Part shown: piece after piece, positions 47,756-58,544 of the stretch
Position numbering within the stretch: position 1 is the first letter of the stretch
Layout of the letters: every line of letters begins with the position of its first letter
From: Guadua angustifolia
Taxonomy: Eukaryota; Streptophyta; Magnoliopsida; Poales; Poaceae
Reading direction: 5' to 3'
Length of the DNA: 64,000 bases
Assembly (NCBI GenBank): GCA_036346375.1
Contig: CM070508.1
Coordinates: 13,572,852-13,636,851 of the forward strand
The notes under the pieces: generated by a model
The model's input: only the letters and a program-made list of their open reading frames with translations
Databases searched by the model: none
Told to the model about the DNA's origin: nothing
Made by a program: the position numbers and the translations under genes

Positions 47756-48954
47756 TAGGGGTGAAAACGGTTCGGATAGTTTCCGACCGATCCGGATAAT
47801 TTTCGGATACGAATAGTTTCGGATCGGATTTTTTTCGGATAGTTCCGGATCGGATACGGATACGGATATTTTTTATCGGATACGGATACGGATTCGGTAG
47901 CGTACTATCCGGCGGATACGGATACGGATACGGATTATCCGATGAACGGTGTCTCGGATATCCGGACTTTAGCGCTGTTGGGCCTTGGCCTTGTGGGCTC
48001 GCCTGTTCTCGATCTAGCCTCCACCCTCTAGCCTCCACGCATCGCCCCACCGAGCGGCCGACGAGTGGGACTTGATTCAGCAGAGACCACGATCCGTGCC
48101 GCCGCTTCGCCGAGCTTGCCGCCGTCGAGAAGGTCGAGAACCGGCCGCGGAGAGGTTCTGCGAAACAGCGCCAAGGGAGGAGGTCGTCGAGCGGATCTGC
48201 CGGTACCTTGAGGCGAAGCGCGGCCGGCCGCGCCCTCCGCCGTCGACTTGGTTGGTCCGGTTTGCTTCGCCTTTCTTGAGCCGTTCTTGATCGATCGGAT
48301 AGAAGGGTTCGCTCGATCATCTTTGCGTGTGGTGCGGCGGACCTCGCCTCGTAGGCTTTTCTTTTATTTTACTTTTGGTTTGTACGAAATGATGAGCTGA
48401 ATCTGAATGGAATGAAGCTTGTAGTCATAAACTTTTAATTGTTCATTGTCGTGGAACCGTTCAACCCCTTGCGCTGTTTTTGCTAAGCCATTATAATCTG
48501 CTATGGAACACCGGTACTTATTGTGCTGATTTCACCAATTGGATAATGCTCATGTTTTGATGGATGTATGGAACACAAAGTTACGTGGTATAGTTGATCG
48601 TGGCAAGGCACATAAGCACATTTATCAGAGAGCTATGCTTTTTGTGGAACAAGTTAAAGGTATCCAGTTTATTGTGCTGTACTCTTCTTCATCTTTTTTA
48701 AAAAAGAAATGTACTTGCTTTTTCTAGTTATCTTGTTTGATTTCTTGTGTATAATTTAAGGGGTTATCGTGTTCCGATAAATATCCGTGACCGTATCCGT
48801 TTCGATTCGTATTCGATCCGTATCCGTATTCGATATTATCCGTATCCGTATTCGTATCCGGACTATCCGTATCCGTATCCGAATCCGAAAAAAAATATGA
48901 AAACAAATATGGTACAGCTATTATCCGTCCGTATCCGATCCGTTTTCACCCCTA
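47756..48954. mobile_element. Non-autonomous hAT-like element with CGGATA arrays, 8-bp TSD
   Basis: The ends taggggtgaaaacggttcgg and, reverse-complemented, TAGGGGTGAAAACGGATCGG form a terminal inverted repeat of hAT type. Flanking octamers are cctgtaac (47748-47755) and cctgcaac (48955-48962), 7 of 8 identical. The outer 200 bp on each side are arrays of CGGATA words (ATCCGT on the right), which in hAT elements serve as subterminal transposase sites. The interior holds a GC-rich block (48000-48290) with a 72-codon plus frame that I do not recognise, then AT-rich DNA. No transposase domain is present. Confidence 0.8.
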
Positions 48955-48962
48955 CCTGCAAC

Positions 48963-49820
48963 AAGCATCTTCTTTAGAATAAAGACATACGATATATATT
49001 CAGAAAGAGAAAAATATTTATATGTTTTGAGATTGGTGCCATAGAAAATTTTCCGGTACGCTTAATGCTCTGTCTAGCTGCTTTCTCTCTGCTCTCGCCT
49101 TCTTGCCGTTGTACACTTGTACGCTACTACGCTGTCGAGCGCTGGGCATGTGCGGGGAAAATGGATTGCAGGATCTGCACGTCAAGGAGACAGAAATCTT
49201 GAAGGGTCGTTTGATTCCTCGCTGCATCTCTAATGGCGTTGAAGAATGATGAGCAAACGGTCGAATGCGATGCTTGGGGTATATTTACGGCGAATACTAG
49301 CAATCGAATGTCTAATTACTGTTTATTTAGTCGGACACTTTTTGTAATATTTTTTCTAATGTGTACAAGATTTTTTTCAACGTGTGCAATATTTTTTTTA
49401 TATGTGCAACATTCCTTTCATGCTCTATTTCTACTATTGTCGAGGAAAAATATTGCACATGTAAGAAAAAAATATTACATATGTAGCAAAAAAATTATTT
49501 CAACGTGTCCAAAAAATTCGAACGTCCAAACAAAGTCATTTCATATATTTATTCGTGACGGTGATGTACTTTTCTTTCTACGATCAGTTACAAGAGCGTC
49601 CATCATCATTCATCACTGTTTTCGACCTTGCGATTTTCATTTAAAAGATTTGAGTTGGTCCTTCAACTTACTCACAGTATTAAGGTATTGTTTGTGTATG
49701 CTATGGTTTTTTTTCCTTATAGCTTAAAACTAGTTTTTGGGTTTAAATAGTTTAAGAAACAATCAGCTTTTACACGTAGTAGAGGTAGGCAATTTTACCT
49801 TAACTTCAGTAACATTAGTC
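48963..49820. other. Intergenic; AT-rich with repeated ATGTGCAATATTTTTT-like words
   Basis: Between 49330 and 49520 words of the type gtgtgcaatatttttt recur in both orientations, suggesting an old inverted-repeat element. A 164-codon plus frame across it (49233-49727) is Phe/Ile/Cys-rich and is most likely an AT-composition artefact. Confidence 0.4.
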
Positions 49821-49823
49821 TAA

Positions 49824-50114
49824 GAGCATGTACAGTGGTAGAGACGACAGTTGTCTGTAATATATCTTCATATCATCTATAAGCATCACTAAAAATAACT
49901 CATATAATAGATCGTTTATATAGTTGTCTGTAATGATTTCTCATCTAATTAACAGACTGTCTATACAATGGTACACAAAATTGAAAGCTATCTATAAGAA
50001 CGTTTGTTAAATAGTAGGCAACAACTTTCTCTCTCCTCTTTATCTCTCTTCCACATCACCTAAAATCCAATATAGCATTTTACAGACAAATAACATGTAC
50101 TATTGTACATGCCC
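49824..50114. mobile_element. Tourist-like MITE with TAA target duplication
   Basis: The 291-bp element has ends gagcatgtacagtggta and, on the opposite strand, GGGCATGTACAATAGTA. TAA flanks it on both sides (49821-49823 and 50115-50117). It is non-coding and AT-rich. This matches PIF/Harbinger-derived MITEs. Confidence 0.75.
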
Positions 50115-50374
50115 TAAGAATAACTCTCAACAAGAAAAAAAACACATCTCCAATGACTTTTGGTTTTTAATTATATAGAGACTTATAACTTTTAAAAATA
50201 CAGAGGTAAAAAGACATATATTTATTTAGACTTTAGCATTTTAGTATTTAAGTTGCTTGAAAACGGCTAAATAAATAGGGCCTAACAATACAACCTCAAG
50301 ATCAAATTGTGCCACTTATAAGGTACAGCAATGCTGCTACATAATTATTGGGAGTCATGTGTATTGTGTTGCAT

Positions 50375-50715
50375 GCACTAACCAGTTCATCCAAAATCTT
50401 AAACTGGTGAGGAAAGGTAAGCAATTCACTTATACTTCAATACTCTCTATATAGTTCACCCAAAATCTTAAATTGGTGAGGAAAGATAGGCAATTCAGTT
50501 ATACTTTAATACTCCCCTTTACATATAGACTCCCTCAGATTTATGACGTGGAATGGACTGCAATTATTTTTTTAATTACGCTAACCGGGTGTTGAACTCG
50601 AGACTTCTTAGCTCTGATACCATATTAAGTTGAATGCACGAGTCAGTTCACCCAAAATCTTAAGCTGTTAAGAAAAAGTGGATAATTCACTTATACTTTA
50701 ATAATGTGATCCCGA
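50375..50715 (-). mobile_element. TRIM-like miniature LTR element
   Basis: Three related blocks (about 50380-50450, 50455-50510 and 50623-50715) share cacccaaaatcttaaa and attcacttatacttta. Between the second and third lies a 110-bp interior. It ends at 50611-50622 in gctctgatacca, which on the minus strand is the initiator-Met primer site TGGTATCAGAGC. Its other side reads, on the minus strand, AAAGGGGAGT, a polypurine tract. LTRs below 150 bp around a tiny non-coding interior define a TRIM. The extra block suggests a tandem LTR. Confidence 0.6.
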
Positions 50716-51109
50716 TGGAATTTTCTAAATCCTATAGAAAGTTACTGGTCATATCATCTTTGAACTAACCATTCATCTGGCCCCTTTTTTCACTTTTTTT
50801 TATAAAAATAGCACCCTCTTAAAATATTTTGCAAAATTAGCCTCATTCTGCGCAACAATACCATGAAAAGCCTCCTTCCACATTACAATACCACAGAAGG
50901 TCTTCTCGCACTCCTGATCTGTGGAATCCACCCTCCCGTGCACGACGCGGTTCCTTCTGCACACACCACGCCGCTTCCCGGGACTGCGTGGCGCGACAAC
51001 TAGCCTTCTGCGGCTCCAGAGCACGACAAGTGGACTAGTGCCTCGCTTGGTACCATCTCCCGCATACGCGGTCTCCTGGCGTGGAGGTTCCTGACACATC
51101 AGTGATATT
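50716..51109. other. Intergenic, GC-rich patch at 50910-51090
   Basis: Contains a minus-strand frame of 104 codons at 50800-51114 with no recognised motif. It has a weak resemblance in word content to patches at 4300-4430 and 11310-11560, but I could not establish homology. Confidence 0.35.
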
Positions 51110-52260
51110 TTCATAAAAATTTTAGAAGATTATCAAATCTGAGGAGTTTTTAAAAAATTCAAACATTTCTACTATCCTAATAAAACGCTGATCAGCAAAT
51201 TTGAACCAAATGAAAAATGAAACAAACTATGTTATAAAATTTTGAATTTTTTTATGAATGGTTATGATACATCACTAATATTTATATAAAATTTTGAGAT
51301 TATTATCAAGTTTCATGAATTTTTAAAAATTCAGAAAATAATACTGTCCTGATAAAATCCTTACCGACAAACTTCAACCTAATGAAAAATAGTTTATACT
51401 AAGTTAGAAAATTTTGAAACTTTTTGTGAATGGTCATGATGTATCATTAATGTTTATATAAATTTTTCATATGGTGATAAAACTTCAAAGAGTTCCAAAA
51501 ATTTTGACAGTGCTATGTCCTTATAAAAACCTAATGTTCAATACATAGATTTACTTTAGTAATTAAAAAAATTTAAAATTTTTGACAATTTTACAGATGG
51601 GTTCTAAGGAAATGCTTAAGATCTAATAAAAAAATTGAATCATGAACACACTTCAATGAATTTATAAAATTCTTACAAGGGCAATGTACAATTTATGTTC
51701 TTTCTATTTTTTATTTTTAAAATATAACAAATGAAGTTCAATGTTTACATAGATTTGATTGAGCAAACAAAAAAGTTAAAAATTTTCGAGAATGGTATTA
51801 AGGCAATTCTTAAGCTCTCATAAAATGTTTGCATCATGATCACACTTGAGAAAAAATTATGAAAGTCTAACAAGGTTACTATCCAAATTATGTTTATTTT
51901 GTTTTTGATTTTTTGAAAAATAACAAATGAATTTCAATTATTTTGAATTTTTTTTTGTATGATCCTACTCTATTAATGATAGTATCATAATTTTTTAGAT
52001 CATAATGAAGCTTGTACAATTTTATAAAAATCTAAAAAAAAATTGTCAAAATTTTAAAATGCCTCAAAATTTTGATTTTTCAACAAATTTTTATGAAAGA
52101 TGACTTTCTTAGGAGTTATTAGACCAAATCTGGCCATAAAAAGTCAAAAATTGGTAAACAAAACCCCGAGATTTGGTGAAATTTCGCCGACATTTTTAGG
52201 ATTACTATAGCAATTTAAATTTCTTAGATTTTCAAGATTTCGGCGGTTTTTTTAACTATG
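51110..52260 (-). mobile_element. hAT-like AAATTTCG family, copy C (inverted)
   Basis: Read on the minus strand, it follows copies A, B and D. The right end carries ccgccgaaatcttg, a CGAAATTT-rich subterminal part, and a ggccagatttggtctaataactcctaag block equal to the conserved one in copy D near 53470. Further left it becomes a series of diverged repeated blocks (aatttttataaaatt...catcattaat). The outer left end is uncertain. Confidence 0.55.
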
Positions 52261-52599
52261 AGTTGGACTTGCGTTTGGAAACAAAAGCTCGTCAGTGAAG
52301 CATGAGCGATTGATTTCAAAATCCAAGTTTGAAAAAAGAGAGATAAAACCCAAAAAAAAAAGGGAAAAAGGTTGAAACGGATAGGTGGCAATTGGCATCC
52401 ACTTTCTACTAGCGCAGTAGCAGTACAAAATGCTAGGCCGGAAGAGCGCCTGCGGTTTGACTTGGTTGCCGCGCCAACGAGACCTTTTTGCGTCGTATGA
52501 AAAATCCAACCCGTGTCGCTGACTCCCTGGCCGCTGTCACCAACTTTACTGTGGTCCACTTTTGCCATGCTCTCTCCGACTAAATTTATTGAACGAATT

Positions 52600-52930
52600 C
52601 CTTAATTATTATCTCTGGATATTACCCACTCGCGTCATAAGTTTTGAACATAGTTACAGTTATATTCTTTTTTTAAACTTTCACCACCGATATGTTTTTA
52701 AATATTTAAATTTGATATATAAAAATTATATGTGTGGATTTGTATAAAAATACTTTTATAATATTATAATTTTACTAGATTTTATAAATATATTATAATA
52801 GAAATTAGTGGTAAAAATTGTGTTTTGAAACTGATTTTTATATTAAAATATAAAATACATCATATATTTATAGATAAAACTATTTAAAAAATAAGCACAA
52901 CAAAGTTAGACAAAGAGAGTAATCAGGACA
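52600..52930. mobile_element. Very AT-rich MITE-like segment
   Basis: Contains an aaatataaaatacatcatatatttatagataaaac-type segment that recurs in related form at about 61045-61090. No reliable ends. It is likely a decayed MITE of a family present twice in the window. Confidence 0.3.
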
Positions 52931-53134
52931 GACACACGATGACACTTACCAACCATCTTAAATCATCGGACTTCGCTAGTGGGAGTTGGAGCACTCGTTC
53001 GAATCAGCACTAATTGGGACTCACTTGTACCGAAAGCAAGGAGTTGTCAGGAGTTTTTGCACAGTGTAACGGCCCGGAATGATGCCACGTAGGGCCCACC
53101 CGCCAGCGGCTTTGGTACGCGACCAGCTTCACCT

Positions 53135-53155
53135 GGCTAGCCTAGCCTAGCCTAG
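53135..53155. repeat. (GCCTA)n short tandem repeat
   Basis: Four CTAGC/GCCTA units in tandem. The same pentanucleotide repeat is found at 61361-61380. Confidence 0.85.
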
Positions 53156-53278
53156 CTTTGAAGTGACGCGTCAGAGCTTCAGAAGCTTCTCAGATTGTAC
53201 GGATGCGTTTGTGCAAACAAGATCTGTATCGACCAATTGGCGGGAAACAGCTTATGAAGGGATTATTAAGCCCATTCC

Positions 53279-55150
53279 CAGGGTTTGAATTTTCGCCGAA
53301 TTTCGGCGAAATTTCGCCGAAATTTCGGTTTTCGGCTCCCCCCGAATTTATATATCCTGGCCGAATTCAAAATTTAAAAAATTTGATTTTGCTACAGTAA
53401 TTTCGGCGAAATTCGGGCAAATTTCGCCGAAATTTCGTGTTTGGAGTCCGGATTTTCAAATTTTTTGGCCGGATTTGAACAGAATGGGTCCAATAACCCT
53501 TAAGAAAGTCTTGTTCCATGAAAATTTGATGAAAAACTAATTTTTTGAGATTTTTTAAAATTTGGGCAGAAACACTGTCAGATTTTTAAAAAAATTTACA
53601 AGCCTGATGATCACCTGAAAAATTTATGGTACCATCCCTTGTTGTTTGGGATCATAGACAAAAATTTTCAAAATAATTTAACATCATTTGTTATCTTCAA
53701 AAAATCAAAAACAGAATGGAAATAATTGGGACAGTAAACTTGTTAGATTTTTATAAATTTTCTCGAGTGTGATCATCATCTAAAATTTTTATAAAAGATT
53801 AAGAACTTCCTCATTACCATTCTATAAAATTTTCAAAAAATTTAAACTTTCTTGATTTGCTCAATAAAATCTATCAATGCAGTAAGCACTAAACTTACTT
53901 TGTTGTATTATATTTCAAAAATCAATTCATTTGAGTTAAGGATTTATCAGGCAATTCAAATATTTTTATAACTTTTTGAAATTTTGTTTTTCAAATTTAT
54001 TTGAGCTAAGGATTCTTATGTAAAATTTTCAACTCAAAATATTTCTCCAGGAATTTATAAAAATTCTGACATTCAAAGTACTAGTTTTCAATTCTCTCCG
54101 TTTTTGAATTTTTAAATGACATAAATTAATTTATTAATTTCTGATATTTTTAATGTTGATGAATTTATTGCTAGGGAAGATAATATAAAATTTTCAGATT
54201 GAAATTATGACATAATATTTTCATTTAATTCTGACATTGAACTTAATTTGTTGTATTATATTTCAAAAATCAAACAGAGAAAGAACATAAATGGCACTGT
54301 GCCTTCTACGAATTTTATAAATTTTCTGGAGCGTGATCATGATTCAAAATTTTTATGAGATATTAATCATTTCCTTGTCACCCTTATGTAAAATTTTTGA
54401 AAAATTTAAACCTTTCTTAGTGCTAAAGTAAATCTATTATTGATCATCGGCCTTTTAACAGGATAGTACCACTGTTGGAATTTTTCAAAATTCATGACAC
54501 CTGATCATCATATAAAAATTTTATGAGAATATTATGGATATGTTAGGACCATACAGAAAAAATTTCAATATTTTATAAGCTCGTTTGTTCTAATTTTCAT
54601 TCGGATGAAACTTGCCGCTCAGCGCTTTACCAAGACAGTACCAATGTTTGAATTTTTAAAAATTACTCATATTTTATCATCATCTGAAATTTTTACAGAA
54701 ATATGATAAGTATGTCAGGAATCTCCACAAAAAATTTCAAAGTTTTCTAACGTAGTTTGTACTATTTTTCATCCGGTTCAAACTTGCCGATCAACGTTTC
54801 ATCTACATAGTATCAATGTTTGAATTTTTAAAAATTCCAGAGATCTGATAATCACCTGAAATTTTTATGAGAACATCTCTAAAGTGTCAGGAACCTACAA
54901 AAAAAATTTCAAAATTTTTCGACGTCGTTTGAACCCATTTTCAGTCAGTTCATTTTGACCGAAATTTCGGAAAATTTCGCCGAAATTCGGGGTAATTTCG
55001 GCGAAATTTCGGGAAATTTCGCCGAAATCGGTCCAAAACAAACCGGATTTGAATTTTGAATGTCCTCCGGCCGAATTTACCGAATTTCGGACGAAATTTC
55101 GGATTTCGGCTTGGGACGAAATTTTTCTTCAAACGAAAATTTGAACCTTG
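53279..55150 (+). mobile_element. hAT-like AAATTTCG family, copy D, with perfect 8-bp TSD
   Basis: The reference copy. The ends are cagggtttgaattttcg and, reverse-complemented, CAAGGTTCAAATTTTCG. Both flanks are cccattcc (53271-53278 and 55151-55158), an 8-bp duplication as made by hAT transposases. The first 180 bp and last 190 bp are arrays of ATTTCGGCGAAATTTCGCC words, self-complementary and in both orientations. The 1.5-kb interior is AT-rich with diverged internal repeats and no transposase. Confidence 0.85.
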
Positions 55151-55158
55151 CCCATTCC

Positions 55159-55664
55159 TATCCTAGAGGAGAATTTCATTTCACGGTTTTCAAGATTGTT
55201 ATGTTATCTAAAGAAATTTGAGTAGATAAATAAAACAAGAGCCACAATGCACAGTTTCATTTCACGGTTTCATATGCTAACTATCGCATTTAATTGCAAG
55301 ACACAAGATTGGGCAAAGTTAGATGAAATAAAACTCTATAGCCCCCAGTGCTAGTTTCAACAGGTTTTATAGTCTTGGAAACAGTGTACATCCAGTTTCA
55401 TCCTGATGAAACTCATTCCCTCTCTCTTCATAATTATTATGCCATATCATCCAAATTATTGATGTATCACATCATTTAATAGGAATGAAACCCTTATGAA
55501 ACCTCCACTGAAAATAGCCTAATGCGATGCAACCGTTCCCTGGTCCAGCCGTTCAGATGGCTAAGATTCAATTTTCACTGATTGCATTTGAGTGATGCCT
55601 GAAAGCAATCCAGTCACCGGCATCACACTCCATTAGTATTAGGTCGGTTAAATGTGTAGTACTC
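55159..55664. other. Intergenic
   Basis: AT-rich, with several tttcatttcacggtttca-like words. No gene, RNA or bounded element supported. Confidence 0.5.
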
Positions 55665-55669
55665 TGTCC

Positions 55670-55875
55670 TGAAAGCGTGAAGTTAGGAGAGCAATCACGC
55701 AATAATTATTCCCAAAGATGTGTTCGGTACAAATAGCCAGGAAGGCAACAAGAAAGGCGACCAATCCTAGGATTACGCGGGATTACATGCATGCAAAGGA
55801 TGGAAACAAGAATAATCATGGATGGTTGCCATAACAGACCGAACGCAGCCATTAAACCTAGACACCTGTCTAACA
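55670..55875 (-). repeat. Left (3') copia LTR
   Basis: 206 bp, tgaaagcg to ctaaca. It differs from the right LTR by a g/a and an a/g transition only. Confidence 0.95.
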
Positions 55876-58544
55876 CGCCCCCGTAGTCTGAGCGGGAGGA
55901 AGCCGGACGTTCAGACTAGTCCGAAACTCGGTGAAGACGGAAGCAGGAAGTCCCTTGGTGAAAATGTCTGCAAACTGGGAAGTGGTCGGTACGTGTAGAA
56001 CGCGAACATCACCAAGAGCAACTCGTTCACGAACGAAGTGCAAGTCAATCTCCACATGCTTGGTCCGCTGGTGATTGACGAGGTTGCTGGAGAGGTAGAC
56101 AGCACTCACATTGTCACAATAGACAATGGCAGCTCGACGAAGCGGGCAGTGAAGTTCGAGTAAGAGCTATCGCAGCCATGTAGCTTCAGCCACACCGTTG
56201 GCGGCAATGCGATACTAAACCCAAACACTAGAACGAGAGCGTGTCTTTGGCGCTTGGAAGACCAGGACACTAAGTTATCGCCGAGGAAGACGGCGTACCC
56301 AGAGGTAGATCGGCGCGTATGTGGACAGCCAGCCCAATCAGCATCAGAATAAACAACCAAATCAACCGGAGAAGTGCGGTGCAGCGTAAGACCATAATCA
56401 AGAGTGCCCTGAAGGTAGCGCAAAATGCGTTTGACCAACGCGAGATGGGGCTGGCGAGGGTCATGCATAAAGAGACACACTTGCTGAACAGCATAAGCAA
56501 TATCCGGACGAGTGAAGGTCAAGTACTGAAGGGCCCCAGCGAGACTGCGATAGTGTGTCGGATCATCCACAGGATTGCCATCGCTAGACAACTTGGAATG
56601 GGTGTCGGTGGGCGTGCTGCAGGGCTTGCAGTCAGACATCCCAGCACGCTCCAAAATGTCCAGAACATAATGCCGCTGAGAGAGGAATAGAGAACCTTGC
56701 TGATGCACCACAGAGAGCCCCAGAAAGTGATGGAGTGGGCCAAGATCCTTCATGGAAAATTCGTCTTGGAGGGCGGCAATGATCTATCGAAGGAGAGTAC
56801 TGGAGGAAGCTGTCAAGATGATATCATCCACGTAGAGCAGTAGATAGGCCGTGGCTGAGTCCCGTCGAAAAATAAACAGGGACGTGTCGGACTTGGCTTC
56901 CACAAAACCGAGAGAAGTAATGTGAGAAGCGAAGCGATTGTACCATGCGCGAGGGGCATGCTTCAGACCGTAGAGGGACTTATTCAGCCGGCAGACATGG
57001 TCGGGATGAGCAGGATCCACAAAGCCGGACGGTTGGGCGCAGTATACGAGCTCCGAGAGAGTGCCGTGAAGGAAAGCATTCTTCACATCCAACTGATGAA
57101 TAGGCCAATCATGGGAAAGCGCCAGGGTGAGTACCGTCCGGATGGTCGCAGGCTTGACAACTGGACTGAAAGTCTCATCGAAATCAACACCAGGCCGCTG
57201 TGTAAAACCACGAAGGACCCAACGGGCCTTGTAGCGTTCTAGAGAGCCGTCTGGATGAAATTTATGACGAAAGACCCACTTGCCAGTGACCACATTGACA
57301 CCCGGAGGGCGAGGAATAAGATCCCAGGTGTTGTTGTCTTGCAGGGCAGCAAATTCTTCAGACATTGCGGCTCGCCAATTGGGATCAGCGAGACCACTGC
57401 GGAATGACTTCGGAATGGCGGAGATGGCAGTGGCGTGGAGGTTCAAGCGATCTGCCGGAACTCGAAAACCAGACTTCCCACGGGTGGCCATGCGGTGAGA
57501 GTTGGCGACCGGTAGAACCTGGACGACGGCGCGAGACCCGGTGCGGGTGGCAACAACCTGCGAAGCAGGGGCACCCGCACGGGACGGAGGAGGCACAGGT
57601 GGTGCAAAGGATATGGCACCAGGGAGTTGCACTGGAGATCCTGCACCTGGCGGAGGGACGGCGCTTGTGTCGACTGAAGCACGCGTTGCGCTGGATGCAG
57701 ACGGAGTCACGCCAGGCGGCACGGACGGGTCAGCAGAGGCGTCGACCACGGGAGACACTGGGTCCATGGGGGCCTCAGCCGGCGGAGGCAGGTCCAGCTG
57801 CGGGACCCTGGAAGCAGCGACATCAGGTGGACGAACGTGACCTGCAACAGAAGAAGGCCCAATGGGCAACTGCACAGACTCTTCTTCGTTAGTTAGAAAA
57901 TCAAGATCAGTGGAGGATGAGTCGTGGACAGCTGCGAAGGGAAAGGAGGATTCGTCAAAGGTGACGTGCCGTGAAATGATCACGCGGTTTGTGGAGAGAT
58001 CTAAACAGCGATATCCCTTGTGTTCCGAAGGATAACCGAGGAACACACAAAGTGTGGATCGAGGAGAAAGTTTATGGGCTGCCGTGGCGAGAGGTTTGGA
58101 TATAGCGACATCCAAAAACACGCAAATGGGAATAGGAGGGAGGAATACCATAAAGGGCAAAATGAGGTGTGAGGAATTTGAGTGTTTTTGTAGGGTGACG
58201 ATTAAGGAGATATGTAGCGGTGTGGAGAGCCTCGACCCAATAAGAGGGCGGAAAATGAGCTTGGAAGAGAAGTGAGCGCATGATATTGTTCGTGGAACGA
58301 ATAATGCGTTCGGCTTTACCATTTTGTTGAGAAGTGTGTGGGCATGACATGCGGAGTGCAACGCCATGGGTGAGAAAGAAGTTGCGTGCGGATGAGTTGT
58401 CGAACTCTCGACCATTATCGCATTGGACACATTTGATTGTAACGTTGAACTGAGTGCGAACGTAAGCAAAAAAATGTGACAATGTGGAAAATGTGGCCGA
58501 CTTGAGACGCAAAGGAAAGGTCCAAGTATAGTGGGAGCAATCAT
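55870..58544 (-). pseudogene. Copia pol remnant: integrase end, RT and RNase H
   Basis: A frame at 58544-56787 carries the integrase C-terminal border (CVFLGYPSEHKGYRCLDL), a Pro/Ser-rich spacer, and RT with WVFRHKFHPDGSLERYKAR, LDVKNAFLHG and YVDD near 56830. A TAG at 56784-56786 stops it. The same frame continues 56753-56106 with RNase H-side motifs (LHHFLGL, RYLQGTLDYGL, YSDADWAGC). Near 56245 the frame shifts, and a stop interrupts the restored frame near 56165. The last piece, 56109-55870, has KHVEIDLHFVRE and TSQFADIFTKGL. Each part is well conserved, so the damage is recent. Confidence 0.9.

Noticed and set aside
49233..49727. 164-codon plus frame rich in Phe, Ile and Cys
   Set aside because: Low-complexity AT-rich DNA with inverted words, no splice logic and no known motif; probably chance.
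57365..57892. Plus-strand frames of 100-175 codons across the copia element
   Set aside because: They are antisense shadows of the pol coding region and show no motif of their own.
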